A stretch of 64,000 bases of DNA from Fidelibacterota bacterium (GCA_018658715.1 JABHUQ010000041.1:1-64000), one strand, 5' to 3'. Shown: positions 39,255 through 49,723, counted from the stretch's first letter. Notes: generated from the letters alone by a model not told the origin. Program-made: numbers and translations.

Positions 39255-39783
39255 TTTAAAAGGCACCGTTTGGAAAGCAGAAGGCTATGTTTTTGCTTAT
39301 GATATCATTAAACAGGAATTTTGGACATCTGCTTTAGATAAGGAAGAAAATAGTAGATGGGTGATGGGTGGTGTTCATTCTGATTTTGATTGTGAAAATG
39401 GATTTAAATCCAATGGATATTCATTTATCGTCGCCGGTCATAATTTTGCTGGTGGCGGGAAAAGTATTGAACACGTCATTACAGGACTCATGGGAGCCGG
39501 TATTAAAGCAGTTATTGCCGAATCTTTTTCTCGACTTCAATTCCGAAATGCAATTAATTATGGGTTACCCTTCATTACGTGCAAAGGCATTGAAGCTATC
39601 GCTTCTTCCGGGGATGAGCTAGAAGTTGATCCTATTTCGGGACAGATAAAAAATCTTACAACGGGTGAAGAAATTCAAGCTGCGCCTGTGGCACCCTTTG
39701 TCGCTGAAGTTGCGGAAGCAGGTGGATTGATTTCTTATATTCAACAGGCCATAAAAGAAGGAAAAGTGGACGAGCTACGATGA
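39244..39783 (+). CDS. LeuD-like small subunit with atypical active-site loop
   Basis: GHNFAGGGKSIEHVITGLMGAGIKAVIAESFSRLQFRNAINYGLP. Confidence 0.82.
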   Translation: MANNLKGTVWKAEGYVFAYDIIKQEFWTSALDKEENSRWVMGGVHSDFDCENGFKSNGYSFIVAGHNFAGGGKSIEHVITGLMGAGIKAVIAESFSRLQFRNAINYGLPFITCKGIEAIASSGDELEVDPISGQIKNLTTGEEIQAAPVAPFVAEVAEAGGLISYIQQAIKEGKVDELR

Positions 39784-40547
39784 AAGAAAATAAAATGAAG
39801 ACAAAATTAACCAATGGTGATCCTGTCTTTGGTTGCATTGCACCCAATTCTGATTCCATACTCATAGAAACAATGGGGCTTATTGGCTTTGATTATCACA
39901 TTTTAGATTGTGAGCATGGCCCCGCAGGTGTCGTGGAAGTAGAAAACTTTGTACGTGCATGTGAAATACGCGGTATGACGCCACTCGCTCGTGTTCGTGA
40001 ATTAAATCGTCATCTCATTCTTCAATTTATGGATGCAGGCATCATGGGACTTATTGTTCCCGGTATGAAAAATGCAAATATGGTGCGAGAAATGGTTGAT
40101 GCCGTCAAATATCCGCCCATGGGAAACCGTGGGCTTGGCCCTATTCGAGCTGCTGACTATATGCTGGGGAAAATGAGTCAGGAAGAATATGTCAAATTTG
40201 CCAACGAACAAACAATGGTTTTGCCATTATTTGAAGATATTTCTGCTTTAGATAATTTAGATGAAATGGTAAAGGTCAAAGGACTTGACGGCTTTATTAT
40301 TGGACCCCGAGATTTAGCCATGTCTATGGGTTATATCGATGGACCAGCAGGGCATAACGATGTAAAAGAAACGATAGATAAAGTGATCAAAACAGTCACA
40401 GATGCTGGTCTGGTTGTAGGAACGGTTGCACCAAATGGATCAGCTGCAAAAGGACTTATAGAACGGGGTGCTCAGATTTGTCTTGGTGGTGTGAATGGTT
40501 TACTGGTTTCTGCCGGAAGAACTTATTTAAACGACGCAAAAAATTAA
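39780..40547 (+). CDS. HpcH/HpaI aldolase / citrate lyase family protein
   Basis: DYHILDCEHGPAGVVEVENFVRACEIRGMTPLARV; GLIVPGMKNANMVREMVDAVKYPPMGNRGLG. Confidence 0.88.
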   Translation: MKENKMKTKLTNGDPVFGCIAPNSDSILIETMGLIGFDYHILDCEHGPAGVVEVENFVRACEIRGMTPLARVRELNRHLILQFMDAGIMGLIVPGMKNANMVREMVDAVKYPPMGNRGLGPIRAADYMLGKMSQEEYVKFANEQTMVLPLFEDISALDNLDEMVKVKGLDGFIIGPRDLAMSMGYIDGPAGHNDVKETIDKVIKTVTDAGLVVGTVAPNGSAAKGLIERGAQICLGGVNGLLVSAGRTYLNDAKN

Positions 40548-40567
40548 TAGTAATAAAGGAGAATCTT

Positions 40568-40879
40568 ATGTCAACTCTCATCGTTTTATTCAATTTGAAA
40601 GAAGGCCAATCTGTGGATGATTATGAAGCCTTTGCAAAAGATGTAGATGTTCCCGGAGTAAAATCTTTGAATTCCATTGATGATTTTAAAGTCTATAAAT
40701 CACAGGCACTTTTATTTTCAGAAGATGCTCCCCCATATCAATATTTCGAAGTTATTGATGTGAATGATATGGATGCATTTGGGGCAGATGTACAAGATGA
40801 AAAAGTACAAGAAATTGCAGGAAAATTCCAAGGTATGGTGGACAACCCCATGTTTATTCTCACTGAAAAAATCGCCTAA
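40568..40879 (+). CDS. HapK/REDY-like small protein
   Basis: STLIVLFNLKEGQSVDDYEAFAKDVDVPGVKSLNSIDDFKVYKS...PPYQYFEVIDVNDMDAFGADV...MVDNPMFIL; start at ATG 40568. Confidence 0.7.
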   Translation: MSTLIVLFNLKEGQSVDDYEAFAKDVDVPGVKSLNSIDDFKVYKSQALLFSEDAPPYQYFEVIDVNDMDAFGADVQDEKVQEIAGKFQGMVDNPMFILTEKIA

Positions 40880-40881
40880 TC

Positions 40882-41715
40882 ATGAAATCATTAGCGGGAA
40901 AAACAGCCATCATTACCGGTTCCGGTAGAGACAAAGGTATTGGAAAAGGAATTGCCATGGCCTTCGCAGATGCAGGATGCAATGTGGTCATAAGCGATAT
41001 TGGCGTTGCCAAAGACCATCGTTTTGATGAAAGCCACATTGGAACAACCCTTGAAATGGAAGCCATTGTCCAAGAAGCCAAGAATAAAGGTGTAGATGCA
41101 ATTGGCGTTGAGTGTGATGTGCGGAGCGAATCCGAAGTAGACCAATTAATTTCTACAACAGTGGCTCATTTTGGTGCCTTTGATATTATGGTGAATAATG
41201 CAGGAATTGGGTATCTCATGGAACCGTTGGTTGATTTCAAGGAAGAAAGTTGGGATGCTGTATTAGAAGTGAATCTTAAAGGCGCATTTTTGTGCACAAA
41301 GCATTCTGCAAAACATATGATAGATCTAGGAAACGGTGGACGTATTATTAATATTGCTTCTCAAGCGGCCAAATCTGGCTTCCCATTTGCTGCAGCTTAT
41401 ACCGCATCCAAACATGGAATGGTGGGATTGACGCGTTCTAACGCTGTGGAGTTAGGTCAACATAAAATTACAGTGAATGCAGTATGCCCCAATCATATCA
41501 CCACAGGACTCGGTCAATGGCAGAATGAATTTTTCAGTGAAAAGATGGGTATGAATTATGATGATTACATTCAAGGTATTCGTGACAGAGTTCCACTGGG
41601 GCGCGTCGGTATGGTAAATGATATTGCCAAAGCATGCATTTTCCTAGCATCAGACCAAGCGGATTATATTACCGGCGAAGCACTGAATGTCAGTGGCGGC
41701 GAAGAAATGCATTAA
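40882..41715 (+). CDS. Short-chain dehydrogenase/reductase (SDR)
   Basis: KTAIITGSGRDKGIGKGIA; NNAG; YTASKHG; ITGEALNVSGG. Confidence 0.92.
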   Translation: MKSLAGKTAIITGSGRDKGIGKGIAMAFADAGCNVVISDIGVAKDHRFDESHIGTTLEMEAIVQEAKNKGVDAIGVECDVRSESEVDQLISTTVAHFGAFDIMVNNAGIGYLMEPLVDFKEESWDAVLEVNLKGAFLCTKHSAKHMIDLGNGGRIINIASQAAKSGFPFAAAYTASKHGMVGLTRSNAVELGQHKITVNAVCPNHITTGLGQWQNEFFSEKMGMNYDDYIQGIRDRVPLGRVGMVNDIAKACIFLASDQADYITGEALNVSGGEEMH

Positions 41716-41718
41716 ACG

Positions 41719-43800
41719 ATGAGTTTTCAACTTGGTATTGATATTGGCGGAACCTTTACGGATGTGGTATTGCTGGATGAAAAAAACGAAAAACTCACCT
41801 TCGGGAAAACCCTCACAACTTATGGTGATCCTACCGATGGAATCGTTAATGGTATTCAACAAGTATTACGTGATAATCATGTATCCGGAAAGGATATCCG
41901 TCGCGTCCTACATGGTACCACATTGGTTACCAATGCAATCATTGAACGAAAAGGCGCCAAAACGGGATTAATCACGACAAAGGGATTTGAAGATGTATTA
42001 GAAATTGGTCGTGAGCTTCGATATGATATTTATGATTTAAATATTACCATGCCCAAACCATTAGTGCCAAGAAACTTGCGTGTAGGCGTAAGCGAACGCA
42101 TGGATAAACATGGTAATATTATTCATAGTCTCAACCAATCTGACTTAGCTGAATCTGTTCAAAAACTTGTCGATCAAGGCGTAGAAGCCGTTGCCATTTG
42201 TTATATGTTTGGATTTATGAATCCCACTCATGAACAAGAAACTGCACAATACATTCAATCTCATTTCCCTGACATATATGTTAGTGTTTCCAGTGAAATC
42301 ATGCCGGAGATTCGGGAATATGAACGCACATCTGCCACAGCGATGAATGCATTTGTCCAACCCCTGACGCATACCTATTTATCACGTTTAGAAACTCGGC
42401 TATATGAAATGGACATCGCTGGTGTTATCAATATTATGCTTTCAAGTGGGCGACTCACCACACTCGAAGGCGCGAAACACTCACCCATCCATTTATTAGA
42501 ATCCGGACCTGCCGGCGGAACAATGGCGGGCGTTTTTGTGGGAAAGCAAACGCATCGGAAAGATTTATTTGCCTTTGATATGGGAGGGACGACGGCCAAG
42601 GCATCACTTATCCATAACCATGAGCCCGACATTACAAATCAATTTGAAGCGGGTCGTGTAAAACGATTCCGCAAAGGCAGTGGATTACCTGTGCGTATCC
42701 CAGTGATTGATATGATAGAAATTGGTGCTGGTGGCGGAAGTATTGCTAAAGTGAATCAATTAGGTTTACTAACTGTTGGACCGGAAAGTGCCGGTTCGGA
42801 ACCGGGCCCTGCATGTTATGATCGTGGTGGAAAATTTCCAACTGTAACAGATGCAGATTTAGTATTGGGATATTTAAATGAAGATTTTTTCTTGGGCGGA
42901 ACCATGAAACTAAATCGCCAAAAAGCTGAAGATGCTATTCGAATTCATTTAGCCGAATCATTAGGCCTCTCCGTGGAAGATGCAGCTTTAGGTGTTCATC
43001 GTGTAGTGAATGAAAACATGGCAAATGCAGCTCGCGTTCACATTTTAGAGAAAGGACAAGACCCTAGGCATTATACTATGATGGCTTTTGGCGGTGCAGG
43101 TCCCGTTCATGCATTTCATGTGGCGCAACGACTTAACTTAAAACAACTCATGGCTCCTGTGGGTGCCGGTGTAGCTTCAGCGATTGGATTTTTAGTTTCT
43201 GCTGTTGCGGTGGAATCTGTTCGAAGCCATGTCAATAAATTAGCAACCATGGATTGGGAGCAAGTGAATTTATTTTTAGATGAATTGGAAAAGAGTGGAC
43301 GGATTTTTTTAGCAAATTCAGGAATTACTGATGCAGATGTTACTGTTACTCGCCAATCGGATATGAGATATTTTGGACAAGGATTTGAAATAAAAGTATC
43401 CGTTCCAAACGGAATATTATCCGAAGATAAAATTGTTAAAATTGAAAAGAATTTTTCTAAAGTATATAAAACACTCTATTCTCGAACCATTGATGATGTA
43501 CCGATTGAGAGTGTTACATGGCGCGTGTTAACCAAAGGGCCATCTCCGGAAATTCGATTACAACAAGTTTTTGATGATAATAGTCATATAACACTTAAGG
43601 GTCATCGGAAAGTGCGATTTCCAGAAATGGAATCGCCTTTAGAATGCCCTGTTTATAGTCGATATGGATTAACCGTTGGGGATGAAATAAATGGTCCGGC
43701 CATTATTGAAGAAAAAGAATCAACTTTTGTGATTGGTCCAAATAGTCGATTTTCAGTGGATAATCAAATGAACATTGTTGTGGATATGGAAGCGTCATGA
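41719..43800 (+). CDS. Hydantoinase/oxoprolinase family subunit A (HyuA-like)
   Basis: LGIDIGGTFTDVVLLDE; LHGTTLVTNAIIERKGAKTGLITTKGFEDVLEIGRE; FDMGGTTAKAS. Confidence 0.92.
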   Translation: MSFQLGIDIGGTFTDVVLLDEKNEKLTFGKTLTTYGDPTDGIVNGIQQVLRDNHVSGKDIRRVLHGTTLVTNAIIERKGAKTGLITTKGFEDVLEIGRELRYDIYDLNITMPKPLVPRNLRVGVSERMDKHGNIIHSLNQSDLAESVQKLVDQGVEAVAICYMFGFMNPTHEQETAQYIQSHFPDIYVSVSSEIMPEIREYERTSATAMNAFVQPLTHTYLSRLETRLYEMDIAGVINIMLSSGRLTTLEGAKHSPIHLLESGPAGGTMAGVFVGKQTHRKDLFAFDMGGTTAKASLIHNHEPDITNQFEAGRVKRFRKGSGLPVRIPVIDMIEIGAGGGSIAKVNQLGLLTVGPESAGSEPGPACYDRGGKFPTVTDADLVLGYLNEDFFLGGTMKLNRQKAEDAIRIHLAESLGLSVEDAALGVHRVVNENMANAARVHILEKGQDPRHYTMMAFGGAGPVHAFHVAQRLNLKQLMAPVGAGVASAIGFLVSAVAVESVRSHVNKLATMDWEQVNLFLDELEKSGRIFLANSGITDADVTVTRQSDMRYFGQGFEIKVSVPNGILSEDKIVKIEKNFSKVYKTLYSRTIDDVPIESVTWRVLTKGPSPEIRLQQVFDDNSHITLKGHRKVRFPEMESPLECPVYSRYGLTVGDEINGPAIIEEKESTFVIGPNSRFSVDNQMNIVVDMEAS

Positions 43801-45422
43801 ATAATCAAAAATTTGATGGAATTAACTTAAGCATTTTATGGTCACGATTGTTGGCCATCGTGGATGAAGCCGGTACCGCATTACAACGCACATCTTTTTC
43901 AACCGTTACGCGTGAATCCAATGATTTTGCTGTGGTGCTTATGGATACTCAAGGGCGATCCATTGCTCAATCAACTATTTCTGTTCCATCCTTTTTGGGT
44001 GTAATTCCAATGATGACCAAATATTTGCTCAATGGAAATTTTCCGTTGAACTCATGGAAAACGGGTGATGTGGTGACCACAAATGATCCCCAACTATGTG
44101 CCGGACATAAACCGGATGTGGGTGTTGTTTCTCCTATTTTCCATCAAGATAAATTGATTGGCTTCATCGGAACCATTTCTCATGTACCTGATATTGGGGG
44201 GGTGCTTTGGGGCGCTGGTGCTCGTGATGCTTATGAAGAAGGTTTATTGATTCCGCCCACAAAATTGTATGCCGAAGGTATTCAAAATGAAACACTCATC
44301 AGCTTAATCGAAAATAATGTTCGCGCACCCATGCAAACGATTGGTGATATTCGTGCTCAAGTTGCCGCCAATGACCAAGGAAGAAAAGGGCTCATTTCAT
44401 TGATGAATGAAGTGGGTTTGAATAATATTGAAACATTAGCTGAGCAAATTATTGGTGTATCAGAAAAAGCCATGCGAGATGCTATTTCTGATGCACCAGA
44501 CGGAACGTATAAATACACCTATGGTGCAGATGGAGACGGTATTAATGAACCAGTCACCATTGAATGTGCCATTACCATTGTCGGAGATGAAATTGCTGTA
44601 GATTACGAAGGCACGAGTGATGCTCATACTTTAGGTATTAATGCGGTTTTGAATTATACCTATGCTTACACAGCTTATCCGATCAAATGCACATTTAGTC
44701 CAGATGTGCCAAATAACGATGGTGCCTTTATACCCATAACCGTAACGGCGCCCCGGGGTTCACTATTAAATGCCACAGGATACGTTCCCGTCGGCGCTCG
44801 AAATATGACAGGGAATATGCTCCATGCACCCGTTTTTGGTGCATTAGTCCAAGCTGTTCCGGAACAAGTCCAAGCGGACTGTGGCGCACCCTGTTGGTGT
44901 GTGGTTTTGAATGGAAGGCATCCTGAAAAAGATAATATGGAATTTGTTGAATATTTTTTTTTAAATGGCGGATATGGTGCAAGACCAAATAGAGATGGAG
45001 AAGGAATTTTAAGTTTCCCAACCAATGTGTCCAATGTCCCTATTGAAGTATTGGAAAGTTCAACACCAATTCGATATCATGAAAAATCTCTTATTCCTAA
45101 TTCTGCTGGGATGGGAAAATTCCGTGGCGGATTAGGGCAAAAAATAATTTTTGAAGTATTGAATGAATCAGGGCTTAATATGTCGGTATTGACTGAAAAG
45201 TTAATAACAGTTTCCAAGGGATTGAATGGCGGAAAAGATTCTATCCATGGAAAAATATCAATTTCTCCTGAACGATTTATTCCGCCTAAAGGTATTATTC
45301 GATTGAAAAAAGGTGATATTGTTACCATGGAAATGCCTGGTGGCGGTGGATATGGAAATGAAAATGATCGAGATCCCGAATTAATTAAATATGATCAAGA
45401 TTTGGGGTATATTCATTCATGA
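43797..45422 (+). CDS. Hydantoinase/oxoprolinase family subunit B (HyuB-like)
   Basis: SILWSRLLAIVDEAGTALQRTSFSTVTRESNDFAVVLMD; DVVTTNDPQLCAGHKPDVGVVSPIF; ATGA overlap with hyuA. Confidence 0.92.
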   Translation: MNNQKFDGINLSILWSRLLAIVDEAGTALQRTSFSTVTRESNDFAVVLMDTQGRSIAQSTISVPSFLGVIPMMTKYLLNGNFPLNSWKTGDVVTTNDPQLCAGHKPDVGVVSPIFHQDKLIGFIGTISHVPDIGGVLWGAGARDAYEEGLLIPPTKLYAEGIQNETLISLIENNVRAPMQTIGDIRAQVAANDQGRKGLISLMNEVGLNNIETLAEQIIGVSEKAMRDAISDAPDGTYKYTYGADGDGINEPVTIECAITIVGDEIAVDYEGTSDAHTLGINAVLNYTYAYTAYPIKCTFSPDVPNNDGAFIPITVTAPRGSLLNATGYVPVGARNMTGNMLHAPVFGALVQAVPEQVQADCGAPCWCVVLNGRHPEKDNMEFVEYFFLNGGYGARPNRDGEGILSFPTNVSNVPIEVLESSTPIRYHEKSLIPNSAGMGKFRGGLGQKIIFEVLNESGLNMSVLTEKLITVSKGLNGGKDSIHGKISISPERFIPPKGIIRLKKGDIVTMEMPGGGGYGNENDRDPELIKYDQDLGYIHS

Positions 45423-45865
45423 ACGGAGAATCTCAACACTCATTGATTCAAGACTTTTGCAACAAACAATTTTCCGCCGTCATTGAAGCCCGAGTTAAAG
45501 ATATTATCAGCCACTATAATGAATCACCAGATACATACGTATTTGTAGAAGGCCCACGCTGGTCCACGTTGGGATTTGAAAAAATATCCGCCGGGTGGAA
45601 TGGATATGTGGATTCTCCCATCAAAGTAAAAGATATTCGATTTGTAGAAGGACCCAAAGGTCGCGTGACAAAAAATATGGCATGGATCGGTCATATTATT
45701 AATATGATTGTAGACATCAATGGCGTAGAAAAAGAGATACGATTCCGCGGCACATTTGTCATTGGAAAAAATAATGATGGCGGATGGAAAATCGAACATG
45801 AACATTTTTCACAACCAGCGCCAGATCCCTATGGAACAGGTGACTGGTTACCAAAAGGAGAATAA
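45419..45865 (+). CDS. NTF2/SnoaL-like small protein
   Basis: 148 aa with layout of NTF2-like folds; coupled to hyuB by ATGA overlap. Confidence 0.55.
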   Translation: MNGESQHSLIQDFCNKQFSAVIEARVKDIISHYNESPDTYVFVEGPRWSTLGFEKISAGWNGYVDSPIKVKDIRFVEGPKGRVTKNMAWIGHIINMIVDINGVEKEIRFRGTFVIGKNNDGGWKIEHEHFSQPAPDPYGTGDWLPKGE

Positions 45866-45866
45866 A

Positions 45867-46904
45867 ATGGCTAAACCATTAGATGCATACCGTGCCCTTC
45901 CCTTACAGGTGCTTTGCCAAGCCGTTAGCAAAACAACAACACGAGAAGAAGCAGCTCAACTGATGTCCCATACCATTAAAAAGATTGGAAAACAAATTAC
46001 TTCCAGCAAACGATTCATTGGAGAAGATTGCAAACTGGTGGTTCTGCCCGAATATTTTCTTACATCTTTCCCAATGGGAGAATCCATATCAAACTGGGCG
46101 GAGAAAGCCGCTATTAAAATGGATGGGAAAGAATATGAGTTATTAGGGGAAATTGCACAAAACAATGCTATTTACCTTTCAGGGAATGTATATGAACGTG
46201 ATCCTAATTTTCCAGGAATCTATTTTCAAACATCCTTCATTATTGACCCTTCTGGGAATGTAGTTTTACGCTATCGGCGACTTAATTCCATGTTTGCTAT
46301 AACCCCCCATGATGTATGGGACGACTATTTAGACATTTATGGTACTGAAGCTATCTTTCCTGTGATTGACACTGAGATTGGAAAACTTGCCTGCGTTGCA
46401 TCAGAAGAAATTCTGTATCCGGAAGTTACGCGATGCCATGCTCTCAAAGGTGCAGAAGTCATTTGCCATTCGTCATCTGAAGTGTATGGGCCTATTGCGA
46501 CACCAAAACGCATCGCGAAACAAGCTCGTGCATTTGAAAATATGGCCTATATAGTTTCTGCAAATTCCGCCGGTATTTATGGTATGGATATTCCCGCATC
46601 GTCAACGGATGGTGGATCTATGATCGTGAATTACGAAGGACAGATCCTGAATGAAACAAGTTCGGGTGAAAGTATGGCTGCTTATTCAACCATCGATATG
46701 GCTGCTGTTCGTCGTGCACGGAAACGTGTTGGAATGGGAAATATGATTGCGCGTCAACGCTTGGAACTCTATGCAGATTCTTATGCTTCATCTAGTTTCT
46801 ATCCAGTGAATTCCTTATTAGAAAAGGAAGTGGATCGGTCCCATTTTAAACACATGCAAGAAGATACTATCCAACGACTAACCAAGGCCGGTATTCTGTC
46901 CTAA
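45867..46904 (+). CDS. Nitrilase-superfamily carbon-nitrogen hydrolase
   Basis: KLVVLPEYFLTSFP (Glu); GKLACVASEEILYPEVTRCHALKGAEVICH (Cys); start revised from 45756. Confidence 0.82.
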   Translation: MAKPLDAYRALPLQVLCQAVSKTTTREEAAQLMSHTIKKIGKQITSSKRFIGEDCKLVVLPEYFLTSFPMGESISNWAEKAAIKMDGKEYELLGEIAQNNAIYLSGNVYERDPNFPGIYFQTSFIIDPSGNVVLRYRRLNSMFAITPHDVWDDYLDIYGTEAIFPVIDTEIGKLACVASEEILYPEVTRCHALKGAEVICHSSSEVYGPIATPKRIAKQARAFENMAYIVSANSAGIYGMDIPASSTDGGSMIVNYEGQILNETSSGESMAAYSTIDMAAVRRARKRVGMGNMIARQRLELYADSYASSSFYPVNSLLEKEVDRSHFKHMQEDTIQRLTKAGILS

Positions 46905-47044
46905 AAACATTAACAATGAATAATCAGTATTTAAAACTCCCATTATCCCCCTATGACAGAGGGATTTGGAAAACTGTAAATGAATTGAAATCCTTTTATT
47001 TCCTACACTGTAATGGGGGGGGAATAAAAGATGGGTAAACAATA

Positions 47045-48457
47045 ATGAAAAACTCCATATCGGTAAGAAACCCACGGACAGGACAAGTGGATTATACATT
47101 TGATCCGCCTTCTAATCATGACCTTTCATCTATGTACCGATCTGGACGAAATGCTCAAAAAGTTTGGACAGAAAATGGAATAGATTATCGTATTGACATA
47201 TTACAAAAATGGAAGAAGGCTTATGAATCTCGTAGCGATGAACTCATAAATGCGTTAGCCACTGATACAGGGCGAATTCATGAAACCATTCTAGAGGTAG
47301 AAACTATTCCAAAATCCATTGATCGCTGGTGTGACATTGCCAAAGAATTATTTGGAAACTCTGAACCAAAACTATCTTCCATTCCATTCATTGCTATGGA
47401 ACAACACACTGTCCCCTATTCATTGGTGGGCGTCATCAGTCCCTGGAATGTGCCAAATCTCTTGGCCCATATTGATGCCATTCCGGCATTGTTGGCCGGG
47501 AGTTCTGTCATCATTAAACCTAGCGAATTTACACCAAGGTTTGTAGAACCATTACAACACATTGTTGAATCTGTTCACGAATTGTCGGACGTTTTACAAT
47601 ATGTTCAAGGGGACGGAAACACTGGCGCTTTATTGTTAGATGAAGTGGATTTAATTTGTTTTACTGGGAGTGTTGCGACTGGTAAAAAAGTAGGACAACA
47701 AGCGGCTAAAAACTTTATACCCGCATTCCTTGAATTGGGTGGAAAAGATGCGGCTATTGTATTAGAAAGTGCCAATCTAGAAAAAGCAGCATCTGCTATT
47801 CTATGGGGTTCAGTCGTTAATGCGGGACAATCCTGTTTATCTATTGAACGTGTTTATTGTATGGAATCTGTTTATAATTCATTTTTATCTATCCTGACTG
47901 AAAAAGCGAATGCAATACAATTGGCTTATCCCGAAATGGACAGCGGGCAGATTGGTCCCATCATTTCACCCAATCAAACTGAAATCATTGAATTACATTT
48001 GGAAGATGCAATATCAAAAGGCGCCCATGTACATCGTGGTGGAAGTATTGAACACCATGGCGGTGGTGATTGGGTTCGTCCAACCGTTTTATCTCAAGTA
48101 AATCATTCTATGAAAATCATGACAGAAGAAACTTTTGGTCCTATCATTCCCATCATGTCTGTGTCTTCTCAAGATGAAGCCATTCACTATGCGAATGATA
48201 CAGAATATGGATTGAGTGGTGCTGTTTTTGGAGAAGAGTCTGTTGCGAAATCCATTGCAAAAAAAATAGAAGCAGGCGCCATCAGTATTAATGATGCTGG
48301 ATTAACATCCATTTTGTATGATGGAGAAAAAAATTCATTTAAATCATCTGGTTTGGGGGGCTCTCGTATGGGGCCCACATCCATTCAGCGATTTTTTAGA
48401 AAAAAAGTATTATACACCAATACAAATTCACAAAATGACCCTTGGTGGTTCAACTAA
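47045..48457 (+). CDS. Aldehyde dehydrogenase family protein
   Basis: PYSLVGVISPWNVPNLLAHIDAIPALLAGSSVIIKPSE; FLELGGKDAAIVL; NAGQSCLSIERV. Confidence 0.92.
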   Translation: MKNSISVRNPRTGQVDYTFDPPSNHDLSSMYRSGRNAQKVWTENGIDYRIDILQKWKKAYESRSDELINALATDTGRIHETILEVETIPKSIDRWCDIAKELFGNSEPKLSSIPFIAMEQHTVPYSLVGVISPWNVPNLLAHIDAIPALLAGSSVIIKPSEFTPRFVEPLQHIVESVHELSDVLQYVQGDGNTGALLLDEVDLICFTGSVATGKKVGQQAAKNFIPAFLELGGKDAAIVLESANLEKAASAILWGSVVNAGQSCLSIERVYCMESVYNSFLSILTEKANAIQLAYPEMDSGQIGPIISPNQTEIIELHLEDAISKGAHVHRGGSIEHHGGGDWVRPTVLSQVNHSMKIMTEETFGPIIPIMSVSSQDEAIHYANDTEYGLSGAVFGEESVAKSIAKKIEAGAISINDAGLTSILYDGEKNSFKSSGLGGSRMGPTSIQRFFRKKVLYTNTNSQNDPWWFN

Positions 48458-49714
48458 TTGAAAGGAAAACCTATGCCTACTAAACCAAAATTCTTTTATG
48501 GATGGATCATCGTCCTTTCATCATTTGTCATACTATTTATTTCTCAAGCCTATACTTTGGGTGGATTGAGTGTGTTTGATAAAGAGATTTTAAGAGAGTT
48601 TGGATGGACAGTTGGCGACTATAAGCTAAAAGGATTAATCACATTTTTGTTTGCGGGACTTTTGGCACCATTTATGGGTGCATTGGCAGATAAACATGGT
48701 GTACGTCCATTGATGATTGTAGGAACATTCCTATTGGCTATGGGCTATTTCATGTATTCAAAAATTGCAACACTTACGAATGTATATATCATACATATAT
48801 TGTTCGCTGGTGCTTTAGCTTCTGCTGGACTTGTGGTAAATGTAATGTTGGTTTCTCGTTGGTTCAATAAACGACGTGGGACTGCTCTGGGTTTAATTCT
48901 TATGGGAACAAGTTTGGGGAATATGATTGTCCCTAAAATAAATGTGCAACTAATTTCTATATTTCAATGGCGTCCATCCTTCATATACCTTGCCATAGTT
49001 CCGCTGATATTAATTCCTGTTATATTATTTATTATTAAAGAATATCCATCAGATATGGGAGTAAAACCTGATGGTGCAACTGAAGATGAGCCTGACGCAT
49101 CATCTGCAGAGCATATAGAAAAAGGTGGGATGGATTACAGTGAAGCCATGAAAAACAGAAATTTCTGGGAATTAACCATCATTGCCATGTGTACATTTTA
49201 TGCAATTCTTGCATTGGCAGATCATATGTTTTTATTCATGCTCGGGCAAGGGCACACTGCTCAAAAAGCCGCATCTGGACTCTCTGTTCTCTTTGGTCTG
49301 GCATTGGTAGGCAAATTATTTTTCGGATTTTTATCTGACCATATGAATAAGCGCCAAGTCTTTAATATTAATATTGGAACCATGTTTGCGGGAATGGTGG
49401 TTTTAGTCATTGATCCACAAACTCTTTTATGGCCCGCAGTTGTTCTTATTGGTTTAGGTTGGGGAGGCCTCTACACTTTACTTCAAATTTTGACGGCACA
49501 TATTTTTGGCATGAAAGCATTTGGTAAAATTATGGGAACCATGTCCATCTTGGATGCCTTCGGTGGTGGTATGGGCATGTGGCTCACAGGTGTTCTATAT
49601 GATAAAACTGGCTCTTATACACTACCGTTTAATGTGATTGCTGTATTAGTAGGAATTGCATTTGTGTTATCCTTTTTGGTAAAAAAATCATCTAATCAAA
49701 CTCAAACTGCATAA
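48458..49714 (+). CDS. MFS transporter (monocarboxylate / oxalate-formate antiporter-like)
   Basis: FYGWIIVLSSFVILFISQAYTLGGLSVF; GALADKHGVRPLMIVG; about 12 TM. Start may be 48473. Confidence 0.88.
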   Translation: MKGKPMPTKPKFFYGWIIVLSSFVILFISQAYTLGGLSVFDKEILREFGWTVGDYKLKGLITFLFAGLLAPFMGALADKHGVRPLMIVGTFLLAMGYFMYSKIATLTNVYIIHILFAGALASAGLVVNVMLVSRWFNKRRGTALGLILMGTSLGNMIVPKINVQLISIFQWRPSFIYLAIVPLILIPVILFIIKEYPSDMGVKPDGATEDEPDASSAEHIEKGGMDYSEAMKNRNFWELTIIAMCTFYAILALADHMFLFMLGQGHTAQKAASGLSVLFGLALVGKLFFGFLSDHMNKRQVFNINIGTMFAGMVVLVIDPQTLLWPAVVLIGLGWGGLYTLLQILTAHIFGMKAFGKIMGTMSILDAFGGGMGMWLTGVLYDKTGSYTLPFNVIAVLVGIAFVLSFLVKKSSNQTQTA

Positions 49715-49723
49715 GGATTCAAT

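Noticed and set aside
37953-39783. Leucine biosynthesis leuCD
   Set aside because: No leuA or leuB nearby, atypical small-subunit loop, and a catabolic neighbourhood argue against a housekeeping role.
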